Assembly (NCBI GenBank): GCA_035274465.1 | Contig: DATEOF010000468.1 | Coordinates: 1 to 64,000, forward strand | Length of the DNA: 64,000 bases | Source of the DNA: JADGRF01 sp035274465 | GTDB taxonomy: Bacteria > Myxococcota_A > Polyangia > Polyangiales > JAFGIB01 | Reading direction: 5' to 3' | Part shown: piece after piece, positions 24,676-32,396 of the stretch | Layout of the letters: every line of letters starts with the position of its first letter | Position numbering within the stretch: the first letter of the stretch is position 1 | Position numbers and translations under genes: made by a program | Notes under the pieces: generated by a model | Told to the model about the DNA's origin: nothing | The model's input: only the letters and a program-made list of their open reading frames with translations | Databases searched by the model: none

Positions 24676-25704
24676 TCAGCTGCCGTCGTTCACGTGGTCG
24701 AATGCGTTGGGCTTGGTGAAGAACGTGGCCAGGCTACGCGCAGCCGAGAACAGCGATGGATGTTCGGAGCGAACCCCGCGGTAGTAGTTCAAGCCGTAGG
24801 CGAGCGTGACGCCCTTCAGCGCCAGGCGTTCCATGCCGAGGCGATCGATCGCGTCGGCCATGCGCAGGGCCACGGCGCTGACGGCAGCACCCGCGCGGGG
24901 AGCCACGACGGCGCCGAGCAAGAGCGGCCGGGCGAGCGGGTTCATCAGCAGCAAGTAGTGCCAGGGATCGTTGTAGCCGTCGTCGGGGTGTTTGTTCGAG
25001 ATGCGTGAGTCGTAGACGCCGTACAGGAACGCGCGCCGCAGCCAGACTTCGAGCTGCGTGTGATCCGAGCGGTGGGTGACGCTGGCGTGTTCGGAGAACG
25101 CGAAGCGCGCGCCGGCCTTCTTGAAGCGGATACCGAGATCGCGATCCTCCGAGCGCTGCAGCGACAGATCGAAGCCGCCGACCTCGAGGTAGCGCGCGCG
25201 CCGGAAGCTGACGTTGCCGGTGCACAGCGCGGCGCCGGGGATGGGCTTGCCCGCGCGCATGTCCGCGAGGAACAGCGCCAGCTGCGCGGCGTGGAAGCGC
25301 TCGAACAAGGGCTTGGCGCTCAAGTTGTCCGGTGCGCGGATCAAGCCGAGCACGACCTCGAAGCCGCGCGTGTGCAAGCCGTGGTGGCTGGCCAGGAAGT
25401 CGGGCGCCACACGCATGTCGTCATCGACGATCACGATCAAGTCGCCGCGAGAGGCCAGGATGCCCGCGTGTCGCGCCCTGGCTTGACCGGTGTTGTGCTG
25501 TTCGATCACCTGCAGCGCGAAGGGCCAGTTGCGCTCCCTGAGCAGCGGCTCGATCGGCTGCAGTGAGCCGTCGTCGACGACCGTGACGTCGAAGCCTTCG
25601 CTCATTCCCTCCTGGTGCGCCAGGTCGTCGAGCAACTCCAGCAGCAGCTTCGCGCGGTTGTACGTCGCGATCACGACCGACGTTGTCCCGCGCGAAGTCA
25701 CCAC
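24676..25704 (-). CDS. GT2 family glycosyltransferase
   Basis: A 342-residue cytoplasmic GT-A enzyme. N-terminal TTSVVIATYNRAKLLLELL, donor-binding VTVVDDGS, the metal-binding acidic run VIVDDDMRV and the acceptor-side GGFDLSLQRSEDRDLGIRFKKAG (ED motif) are all present. The C-terminus has amphipathic and mildly hydrophobic helices, which suggests membrane association. It starts at a GTG seven bases after the flippase gene, so both belong to one leftward transcript. It probably adds a sugar to the lipid-linked unit before flipping. Confidence 0.88.
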   Translation of the reverse strand: MVTSRGTTSVVIATYNRAKLLLELLDDLAHQEGMSEGFDVTVVDDGSLQPIEPLLRERNWPFALQVIEQHNTGQARARHAGILASRGDLIVIVDDDMRVAPDFLASHHGLHTRGFEVVLGLIRAPDNLSAKPLFERFHAAQLALFLADMRAGKPIPGAALCTGNVSFRRARYLEVGGFDLSLQRSEDRDLGIRFKKAGARFAFSEHASVTHRSDHTQLEVWLRRAFLYGVYDSRISNKHPDDGYNDPWHYLLLMNPLARPLLLGAVVAPRAGAAVSAVALRMADAIDRLGMERLALKGVTLAYGLNYYRGVRSEHPSLFSAARSLATFFTKPNAFDHVNDGS

Positions 25705-25711
25705 GGCCGGC

Positions 25712-27292
25712 TCAGCTCGGCTCGCTGCGTGCCGCCTTCACCGAGCGGATCAAGTGGTTCAGCTCGCGCAGATCGATCGCGCGCAGACCGATCGCCAGCA
25801 TGCCGTACACGAGCAGATCCAGCGGGAGGCGCAGCAGCGGCGCAGGCGGCAACATGTGATCGAAGCCGGCGACCACGACACAGATCACGAGCGACTTGGT
25901 GACCGCGCGCATCAGGCGCGCAGTGAGTATTCCTCGACCGATGCGCACCACCGCCAGCGCCACCACGAGCACCTCGGTCGTGGACAACGCGATCGCCGCA
26001 CCGGCCGCATCGCCACCCTGGCCGATCCAGTGCCGGACCAGCGGAACCATCGCCAAGCTCAGCAACGGGGCCGCGAGCACGTTGGCGATCGAGATCGTGG
26101 ACAGCGACCAGCCGTGGCCGTGCGTGATCAGGCCGTTGGCTAGGATCATCGCCGCGTAGGTGAAGACGAACATCACGATCAGCACCTGAAACGCCAGCGT
26201 GCCAGGCACGTAGGCGGGGCCGAGCGCGAGCAGCACGAAGTATTCGCCGCCGAGCGCGCCGACAAGCACCAGCGGGATGCTCACGAGCAAGAGTGCTTCG
26301 AGCGAATAGGCCAGGATCATGTTGACCTGTTCGACCGAGCGCGCTCGGGCGCGCGACAGGAGCGGCAGCTGCACCCACTGCAGGATCGGGCTGAAGATCA
26401 TCGCCAGACCGGCAAGGTTGAGCGTCGCGCCGTACCAGCCGAGCTCGTGGCTGTCACTCTTCAGCACCTCGAGCGCCATGAAGTTCAGCGGTCCGCCGAG
26501 CGCGATGGCGATCGTGCCGACGTAGAACGGAAAGCTCTTGACCAACACGGCGCGCGTCGCCGGCAGATCCACGCGCCACTTCAGATCGACCGCTGCGCGC
26601 GCCGCGGGGTATAGCAGCCAGGTCTTGAACGCCTCGCTCAAGAAGGCCGGCAAGGCGAACAACCACAGCCAGTCTGTATCGCCGTGCCAGATGGCTATCA
26701 TCAGGCCCAGGCCCCAGGCGACCTTGGCGATCACGTTGGCCGCTGCCAGCCGTTCGGTACTGTCGGTGGCCTGTAGCAGCGTCCCGAGCAGCGAGTTGAG
26801 GGTCGCTGTCAGGTAGGTACATCCGCAAACGGTGGCTGCAGCCAACAGCGTCGGCGACTTGCCGCGCAGGATCAGCACGCCGAGCATCGCCGCCATCAGC
26901 CCGATGCCGACGACGGCGCGGACGATGTTGACGCCTGCGAAATAGTCGGAGGTGTGGTGTGGGCGGGTAGCCGCTTCTCGCATCGCGTACGCGTCCACGC
27001 CCAGGTTCGCGAACACGAAGAAGCCGGCCGCGAATGTCTCCACGAAGGACAGGTCACCGAACGCGAGCGGACCGAGGTGACGCGGGATCGCGAAGCGCAC
27101 CAGTAGCGCGACGGTCCAGGTACAGGCCAACGAAACGCCCATGTGGCGCGTGGCACGCCACGCACGGTGCAGCTCCTGGTGCAGCGAATTGGGCCGGGGG
27201 ATCGGCGTGTGTGGCACATGTGCCACTGCGCCATGGAGTCCGGCTCCTTCGTGAGTGGCCTCTTCGGCCCCCTCTGCGGTGCGCTCCATCAT
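25712..27292 (-). CDS. Wzx-type flippase / polysaccharide biosynthesis membrane protein
   Basis: A 526-residue integral membrane protein with about twelve to fourteen helices, of the MATE/MOP-flippase superfamily that moves polyprenyl-linked glycan units across the inner membrane. Typical stretches are GDLSFVETFAAGFFVFANLGVDAYAMREAA near the N-terminus and FSPILQWVQLPLLSR in the second half. The first 45 residues are polar and poorly conserved. I chose the ATG at 27292 because GGGGA lies just upstream; a second ATG follows directly, and the frame extends further upstream without a good site. It is first in the transcript with the GT2 gene at 24676. Confidence 0.86.
   Translation of the reverse strand: MMERTAEGAEEATHEGAGLHGAVAHVPHTPIPRPNSLHQELHRAWRATRHMGVSLACTWTVALLVRFAIPRHLGPLAFGDLSFVETFAAGFFVFANLGVDAYAMREAATRPHHTSDYFAGVNIVRAVVGIGLMAAMLGVLILRGKSPTLLAAATVCGCTYLTATLNSLLGTLLQATDSTERLAAANVIAKVAWGLGLMIAIWHGDTDWLWLFALPAFLSEAFKTWLLYPAARAAVDLKWRVDLPATRAVLVKSFPFYVGTIAIALGGPLNFMALEVLKSDSHELGWYGATLNLAGLAMIFSPILQWVQLPLLSRARARSVEQVNMILAYSLEALLLVSIPLVLVGALGGEYFVLLALGPAYVPGTLAFQVLIVMFVFTYAAMILANGLITHGHGWSLSTISIANVLAAPLLSLAMVPLVRHWIGQGGDAAGAAIALSTTEVLVVALAVVRIGRGILTARLMRAVTKSLVICVVVAGFDHMLPPAPLLRLPLDLLVYGMLAIGLRAIDLRELNHLIRSVKAARSEPS
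27211..27226. repeat. Perfect 16-bp palindrome inside the flippase gene
   Basis: GTGGCACATGTGCCAC is a perfect palindrome about 70 bases inside the flippase coding region, next to the divergent promoter region at 27293-27563. A dimeric regulator could bind it, but chance is also possible because the region encodes a non-conserved N-terminus. Confidence 0.35.
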
Positions 27293-27563
27293 GTTCCCCG
27301 GACCAGGCATCTCAGCGCGCTCGGTCGAGCCGTTCGGCAAGGTTTCTGAAGCTCCTCGCGGCCACCCGCCACCACATCTCCTGAGTCGGATGTCGCCTCG
27401 AAGCAGCGCGAGTATTGCAGGCACCGGTATGCGAGACAAGAGTAGCGACGCTGTGTGCGAGCGGTGCGCGCAAACCTCGCGTTTGGCCAGAGCATGGTTT
27501 AGGTCTTTCAGGAGTAGATGGAAGTGAACTGGTCATCACACGCCGTCGAATCAACGGGAATAC

Positions 27564-28295
27564 ATGGTTTTGTTTGCCAGACGGCTGCTGATAGCCTGCT
27601 CGCTCGCTCTGAACGCGCTGCTGGCATTCGGCGTGTTGCACTTCATGCGCGCCGAGCAAGCGCTGCGCATCGACCCGTTCGAGTTGGACCACTGGGCGGC
27701 CGATCCGCTTTCGCCGCAGCCTCCGGCGGGCCTGCGCCGCGTGATCATCTTTGGGGACTCGCGCGCGCGGCAGTGGCTGAAGCCGACGGCGGCGGACGGT
27801 TTCGAGTTCGTGAACCGCGGCGTCGGGCTGCAGACCAGTGCGCAGGTACTCGGCCGTTTCGATCGTGATCTGAAGCGGCTCAGCCCGTCCGTGGTCGTGC
27901 TGCAGCTCGGCGTGAACGACCTGAAGGCCTCGGCCACGGAGACCGCGAGCGAGCAGCAGATCCTGCGGCGTTGCCAGGACAACATCGCGCAGCTCGTGCA
28001 GCGCAGCGTGGGATTGGGCGCGCATGTCGTGCTCTCCACGATCTTCTCGCTCGGTGGGCTGCCCTGGTTGCGCGCGCTGTACATACCCAGCGAGACGTCC
28101 CAGCGCGTGCAGTACGTCAACCAATTCGTGCGCGGCCTCGGCTCGCCGCACGTGTCGATCCTCGACACGCAGCGCATCTTGGACGACGTACACGGAAGCG
28201 TTCGTAGCGAGTATAGGTCTGACTTCCTGCATTTGAATGCTGCCGGTTACGACGCCTTGAATCTCGAGCTGATGAAGACACTGCGCGCGCTATAG
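27564..28295 (+). CDS. SGNH/GDSL-family hydrolase, membrane-anchored
   Basis: A 243-residue protein with one N-terminal hydrophobic segment (residues 6-28) that is either a membrane anchor or an uncleaved signal. SGNH blocks follow: IIFGDSRARQWL (block I, nucleophile Ser), a Gly in GVGLQTSAQ, QLGVNDLKASA (GxND) and DFLHLNAAGYDALN (DxxH). Such enzymes remove or transfer acyl groups on glycans or cleave esters. Its place between the flippase and GT4 genes suggests it edits acetyl groups on the polysaccharide in the periplasm. It may be co-transcribed with the tiny gene at 28350. Confidence 0.85.
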   Translation: MVLFARRLLIACSLALNALLAFGVLHFMRAEQALRIDPFELDHWAADPLSPQPPAGLRRVIIFGDSRARQWLKPTAADGFEFVNRGVGLQTSAQVLGRFDRDLKRLSPSVVVLQLGVNDLKASATETASEQQILRRCQDNIAQLVQRSVGLGAHVVLSTIFSLGGLPWLRALYIPSETSQRVQYVNQFVRGLGSPHVSILDTQRILDDVHGSVRSEYRSDFLHLNAAGYDALNLELMKTLRAL

Positions 28296-28349
28296 TCAGC
28301 ATGTCAGTCGCGGGGATGATGCCGCTGAGCAAATACCCTTGGGTTGAAC

Positions 28350-28523
28350 ATGCAAAAGTATTATTTGATGATGATCTTGCTGGCGACGCTGATCATCCCG
28401 CTGCGTAACGCCAGGAATCCGAACGCGGCCGAAGGCCAGCGCAAGACCATCCAGCAGATGGCCATCTTCGTGTTGATCTGGGGGCTCGGCTGCGTCTACG
28501 TGTACTGGCGCTTGCCGCCGTGA
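28350..28523 (+). CDS. 57-residue two-helix membrane protein
   Basis: A small frame from ATG 28350 to TGA 28523. Residues 4-18 (YYLMMILLATLIIPL) and 38-53 (AIFVLIWGLGCVYVYW) are hydrophobic. They are separated by a polar, charged loop with a NARNPNAAEGQRKTIQQ pattern. The loop contains several basic residues, so it likely faces the cytoplasm in a hairpin topology. It begins 54 bases after the SGNH hydrolase gene and ends five bases from the convergent GT4 gene. Codon use is normal for the region, and the two clean hydrophobic spans argue that it is real. Role unknown; it may help a neighbouring membrane glycan enzyme. Confidence 0.7.
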   Translation: MQKYYLMMILLATLIIPLRNARNPNAAEGQRKTIQQMAIFVLIWGLGCVYVYWRLPP

Positions 28524-28528
28524 GCGGC

Positions 28529-29884
28529 TCAGCGCGCCAGTTCGAGCGCGCGCGCGCGTCGCAGTAGCTGCGAGGGCCGCTCTTCGCTCAATTCCGTGGC
28601 TGCTTGCACCACCGCTATCGATCCCGACGGAGGGTCTGCAGCTGTCGGCTGCCGGCCCTTGGCGCCCGACTCGTGCCAGATCTGTGTCAAGCGCAGGCCG
28701 AGCGTGCGGGCGCCGAAGCGTTCTTCGCCGATGGCCGCGAGCAGCTCACCGCGCGGCAACGTGAGGCATTGCGAGACCGCTTCGGCCAGCGAGTTGGACG
28801 TGAGCTCCTCGGCCACCACGCCGACGCCGTTCTGCAGCATGTCCGCGAACGGGTAGACCGGATAGCTAGCCACCGGCGTACCGGAAAGGATCGACTCGAT
28901 CGCGACGTAGCCCCACTCCTCGTACAGGCTCGGGAGCAACAGCGCGTGTGCGCGCCGCATCTCGCGGTGCACCTCGCCGGGCGGCAGCACACCCAGGCAC
29001 TCCAGCTCGAGTCGCGCGTTCTGAACCAGCGTGACCCGGCGGGCTTCGGCCTCGATCGCCTGCGGGTGGCAACCGATCGCTCGCAGCAACACCGGCCGGT
29101 CGGGCCGGGCGAGCGTGGCCGCGGCGCGCACGGCGTCTTGCAGGTTCTTTCGCGGATGCGACAGGTCGCCGCTGCAGACCAGCAGCCGCAGCGAGCCGTC
29201 GGTCGGCGGGTGGTCGTCGCTCTCGGCGCGCCTGGGTACGCGCACCGGCGGGGGGCACGACACCGCGCGCAGGCCCTGCGAGCGCAGCTGCGAGGCCAAG
29301 GTCTCGGTGCAGGCGACGACGCTGGTAGCGGCGAGGTAGCCGCGCTGGTCGCCAGCGTAGTACGACAGTGCCTTGGCTGTGATGACTGCCCTGCGCGGCA
29401 GAAAGCCGCGAGTGTGGCGCCAGGTCTCGATCAGCCGCGGGCCGGGAGCGTGCGGGAAGAACCAACCGGCGACGAATAGCTGGCCACCGAACGGCTCGGC
29501 CCACGGCGCCAGGCCGGGCCGATTGAGATGGATCACATCGTAGGTCGTGCCTTCCCGCCGCACGGCTTGCGCGAACGCCTCGCCCACCCGGCGCGTGTGC
29601 AGATCGGGCATCAGGCGGTCTGCCAGCACGCGCGCCGCCGAGCGCGGCTTGATGCCGGCGCTGACCAGCCGCAGGGTGCCCAGGCCCCCCAGCCTATCGC
29701 GCACCGCCTCGGCGACCTCCTCGGTGGTGACGATCAGCGTGGTCTCGTGACCCGCCGTCGCCGAAGCGATCGCGACCTGTTCCGCGTAGGTCTCGATGCC
29801 ACTCAGGCCGTCGTCCTGAATCGCAACGCACACGCGCAACGTTCCCCCCGGAGCGATGCGCGGCGTGTTTTGGTACTGATCCAT
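28529..29884 (-). CDS. GT4 family glycosyltransferase
   Basis: A 451-residue GT-B-fold retaining glycosyltransferase. The N-terminal domain includes RVCVAIQDDGLSGIETYAEQVA, where the acceptor is bound. The C-terminal donor domain has RLLVCSGDLSHPRKNLQDAVRAAATL and the family's E-x7-E element in LLPSLYEEWGYVAIESILSGTPV. I chose the ATG at 29884 because a strong GGGGGAAG site precedes it; the upstream extension lacks one. It is monocistronic as far as can be seen and ends the polysaccharide region. The donor and linkage cannot be told from sequence. Confidence 0.88.
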   Translation of the reverse strand: MDQYQNTPRIAPGGTLRVCVAIQDDGLSGIETYAEQVAIASATAGHETTLIVTTEEVAEAVRDRLGGLGTLRLVSAGIKPRSAARVLADRLMPDLHTRRVGEAFAQAVRREGTTYDVIHLNRPGLAPWAEPFGGQLFVAGWFFPHAPGPRLIETWRHTRGFLPRRAVITAKALSYYAGDQRGYLAATSVVACTETLASQLRSQGLRAVSCPPPVRVPRRAESDDHPPTDGSLRLLVCSGDLSHPRKNLQDAVRAAATLARPDRPVLLRAIGCHPQAIEAEARRVTLVQNARLELECLGVLPPGEVHREMRRAHALLLPSLYEEWGYVAIESILSGTPVASYPVYPFADMLQNGVGVVAEELTSNSLAEAVSQCLTLPRGELLAAIGEERFGARTLGLRLTQIWHESGAKGRQPTAADPPSGSIAVVQAATELSEERPSQLLRRARALELAR

Positions 29885-30434
29885 CCAACTTCCCCCTCGA
29901 GAGCGACCTGGTCGCATCTGAACGGGTGCCCGGGGCACCATCTGTTACTCGCTCTGCACTCCGACCACAACAGCGGTTTCGGCAGATTTCGCCGAAGCCC
30001 CCTTGCCTTGGAGTGTCATCGTCCGCTGGTCCTGGTGCCGGTGATGCGGATCGCAGCTGCGCTGCTTTGCAGCGAGAACTGTCATGCGATCGCGCGGGTC
30101 GGCGTGACTGCGCCGTAAGCCGCAACTGCCGCGTTCGCCATGCACCAGTCTACCATATTTGAACATTGGGTTTTCGAGCGCGCGGCCCGTGTGAAGCAAG
30201 TCAAATTGCGCGTGCGCGATAGGTGGGACGAACTCGGAGAACATGGAACCAATCACTGCGTGTCGCGCCGCTCTCAGCGGCGTACGTCGCACCCACATGG
30301 GAGCTGTGAAATGATCGTTCACTGGAAGCGCTCGTGTGAGTCTCGCGGTTGGTTTCCCCAAACCTGCGAGCTCCAAGTCAGGACGTTCGCGGATCGACAA
30401 CTTCCCGCAACCTGCAGCTGATGGCGGCGAGCAT
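29885..30434. other. 550-base intergenic region with a hairpin
   Basis: No convincing gene. A 167-codon leftward frame crosses it but shows no domain, has biased, arginine-rich content and runs into the next gene. The region is more A/T-rich than its surroundings around 30150-30260 and should hold the promoters of the two divergent genes. A hairpin with 7-bp stem CGCCGCT/AGCGGCG and loop CTC lies at 30266-30282. Confidence 0.5.
30412..30433 (+). repeat. Copy 1 of a 22-bp dispersed repeat
   Basis: The sequence running CTGCAGCTGATGGCGG to its end CGAGCA is identical to the sequences at 35087-35108 and 58760-58781. Here it is non-coding and its end forms the ribosome-binding region of the gene starting at 30435. 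Confidence 0.7.
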
Positions 30435-30794
30435 ATGCCCAAGATCACATTTCAGTCGGTGGACGAATACATCGAGCAGCAACCGGCGCCGGCGCAACCG
30501 ATCCTGCGCCGCGTCCGCAAGATCATTTGCAAGGCCATCCCCAGGGCCGAGGAAGTCATCAGCTACAACATGCCGACCTTCGAGCTGGATGGGGTAGCCG
30601 TGTTGTACCTGGCCGGCTGGAAGCAGCATTACTCGCTGTATCCAGCCAGCACCGCGCTCGCGCTAGCGCTAGGTGACCAGCTCGCGCCCTACAAGTTCCA
30701 CAAGGGCACGATCCGCTTCCCACTGGATGCGCCGATCCCCGTCAAGTTGATCGAGCGCATCGCGAAGCTGCGGGTCCGAGAACTCAGGAGCTGA
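30435..30794 (+). CDS. DUF1801 (YdhG-like) protein
   Basis: A 119-residue cytoplasmic protein of the DUF1801 family. It has the usual order: TFQSVDEYIEQQPAPAQPILRRVRKIICKAIPRAEEVISYNMPTF, then VLYLAGWKQHYSLYP, and FHKGTIRFPLDAPIPVKLIERIAKLRV at the end. Family members are small alpha/beta proteins, often described as frataxin-like in iron handling, but their biochemistry is poorly known. I chose the ATG at 30435; the 33 codons upstream in frame are intergenic in character. A strong terminator-like hairpin follows at 30840-30870. Confidence 0.88.
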   Translation: MPKITFQSVDEYIEQQPAPAQPILRRVRKIICKAIPRAEEVISYNMPTFELDGVAVLYLAGWKQHYSLYPASTALALALGDQLAPYKFHKGTIRFPLDAPIPVKLIERIAKLRVRELRS

Positions 30795-30839
30795 TCGAGC
30801 GTTGGCACTCGTCACCGCCGTCACGCAGGTTAAACGCGA

Positions 30840-30870
30840 ACGGCGCCGGCGAGCAACTCGCCGACGCCGT
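30840..30870. terminator. Shared terminator between convergent genes
   Basis: A 14-bp stem with one mismatch and a CAA loop (arms 30840-30853 and 30857-30870) lies midway between the convergent genes ending at 30794 and 30896. Short T-rich bases follow on both sides (CTTTAG on the plus strand, GTTTAA on the minus strand), so it probably stops transcription both ways. Confidence 0.75.
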
Positions 30871-30895
30871 CGGATGAGGCGCTTTAGCTTGGAGG

Positions 30896-32242
30896 CTAGA
30901 GGCCCTTCTGCGCGAAGTCGTAGTCCGAGTTCATCGCGCACAGCTTGCAGTCGCTGCCCACGAACCACTTGCCGGAATCGGCGTCCATCGAGAGCGTGTA
31001 CTTGAAGAACGCGACCGAGGGCTCGATCAGGCGCTCGGGCTCGAGCATCAGCGTCAGGTGGCCGCGCGATCCGCCCATGCCCTTGGGGTGATGGAAGAAC
31101 AGGAACGCGCCGCCCTTCGTCGACGCGTTCACGGCATTCCTGAAGCTCGCCACGCTCGGGTTGCCGATATCCAGATCAGCCGAGATCGCGAGGAACGGCT
31201 TGCTCGCGCGATCGCCACCGTTGTACAGGATGATCGACTTGATCCGGCTGTCGCTGGATGCACTGAGCGTCGCCGTGCTGCCCTGCGAGTGGCCCATCGC
31301 GCCGACCCGAGTCGTGTCCAGCATGCCGAAGTACGGGCTCTTCGAGTCCTGGTTGGCCGCGAACGCGAAGTCGAGCCCCTTGATCTGCGCGTTGTTGCCG
31401 CCGACCCAACGCGAGTTGGCGGCGACCACGAAGAAGCCTTGCGAGGCGAAGTAGCGCAGCAGCGCGCCGTAACCTTCTGGTTGCGCGCACGTACCGTTGC
31501 CCCAGGTCAAGATAGGGAACTTCTCGCCCTCGGCCCTCTTGGCTGGCCGGTATACGGTGAAGAGGTCGAACTTGAGGTCTTTGACGTCGAGCAACCGCTG
31601 GGTCTCCTCGGGGCTCTCGGCGAACAGCGCGGCGAACGCCGCACACTGCCCGCCGCCATCCGCATCACCGCTCGCGATCGCGACCTCGAAGCCGGTTCCG
31701 ACGTTGACGTCGTTGATCGCGCCGTAGGGCCCGAGCTGGATCTTCGCGCCTTCGGCGGTGGTGAAGGTGCCGCAAGCCTGGCTCTTCATGACTTCGCCGC
31801 TCTTGCAGTCGGCGAGCATCGGACCGGTCGCTGGCATTCCGCCGCTACCAGCTGCAGCGCCACCGGCGCCGCCGGCCGGTGCGCTTCCGCCGCTGCCAGC
31901 TGCAGGTGCCGTGCTCCCCGCGGCCGCCATGCTGCTGCCAGCTGCGCCGCTCGAAGAACCGCTGCTCCCGGCTGCAGTCGTGCCGCTACCAGCTGCAGCG
32001 GGCTTGCCCGCTGCGCCGGTGGTGCCGGCAGACGAGCTCGGCGTGCTGGTCATCCCCGCCGCACCGCTGCTGCTGGTGCTGCCGGCCGTGGCCGAAGGCG
32101 TCGTCGTCGATGGACCGGAGGTCATGCCGACCGCTCCGCCGGAACCAGCCGCCGCTGCGGGCGCTACGGGATCCGAACCGCCGCATGCAGCTGACAGACA
32201 CAGGACACTCACGAACGACAGGGTTCCGACCAAGCTCTTCAT
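30896..32242 (-). CDS. Alpha/beta hydrolase lipoprotein with long Ala/Gly/Ser linker
   Basis: A 448-residue lipoprotein. The lipobox is LSAAC (Cys20). Residues 25-140 are almost only Ala, Gly, Ser, Thr and Pro and should hold the enzyme away from the membrane. The catalytic domain follows: FDLFTVYRPAKRAEGEKFPILTWGNGTCA, the nucleophile elbow VGAMGHSQGS (Ser319), a likely acid in ISADLD (about 356-358) and His395 in GSRGHLTLM. This resembles chlorophyllase/cutinase-like dienelactone-hydrolase folds that act on polymers or esters. Two Cys pairs near the C-terminus (CKLC) may add stability. Substrate unknown. Confidence 0.82.
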   Translation of the reverse strand: MKSLVGTLSFVSVLCLSAACGGSDPVAPAAAAGSGGAVGMTSGPSTTTPSATAGSTSSSGAAGMTSTPSSSAGTTGAAGKPAAAGSGTTAAGSSGSSSGAAGSSMAAAGSTAPAAGSGGSAPAGGAGGAAAGSGGMPATGPMLADCKSGEVMKSQACGTFTTAEGAKIQLGPYGAINDVNVGTGFEVAIASGDADGGGQCAAFAALFAESPEETQRLLDVKDLKFDLFTVYRPAKRAEGEKFPILTWGNGTCAQPEGYGALLRYFASQGFFVVAANSRWVGGNNAQIKGLDFAFAANQDSKSPYFGMLDTTRVGAMGHSQGSTATLSASSDSRIKSIILYNGGDRASKPFLAISADLDIGNPSVASFRNAVNASTKGGAFLFFHHPKGMGGSRGHLTLMLEPERLIEPSVAFFKYTLSMDADSGKWFVGSDCKLCAMNSDYDFAQKGL

Positions 32243-32299
32243 GTCTCTTCCTCGACGGTGAAAATAAGGCGCAGCGGGGTTGTAGCTACGTTACGGCCA

Positions 32300-32313
32300 G
32301 TCCGCTAGCGGAC
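32300..32313. promoter_or_regulatory. 14-bp palindrome upstream of the hydrolase lipoprotein gene
   Basis: GTCCGCTAGCGGAC is a perfect palindrome 58 bases upstream of the start at 32242. Its position suits an operator bound by a dimeric repressor or activator. No regulator gene lies beside it, so this is only a candidate. Confidence 0.35.
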
Positions 32314-32347
32314 GCGGACGGTCATGGAGCTCAGCCGGACATAACGC

Positions 32348-32383
32348 GACACAGCGTTGCGGTTCGCAACGAGTCGTTGTGTC
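32348..32383 (-). terminator. Two-part hairpin after the EEP-family gene
   Basis: An inner stem CGTTGCG/CGCAACG (32355-32361, 32365-32371, loop GTT) is enclosed by GACACA/TGTGTC (32348-32353, 32378-32383). It starts 14 bases past the stop of the leftward gene at 32397. There is no U-tract, so it is a strong structure but not a canonical intrinsic terminator. Confidence 0.6.
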
Positions 32384-32396
32384 CCAGGCTTGGGGT

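Noticed and set aside
29945..30448. 167-codon leftward frame in the intergenic region
   Set aside because: No domain or signal, atypical composition, and it overlaps the start of the DUF1801 gene.
30896..32242. Tandem repeats in the linker as a possible CRISPR or VNTR array
   Set aside because: Units are irregular, with no spacers of constant length, and encode an Ala/Gly/Ser linker.
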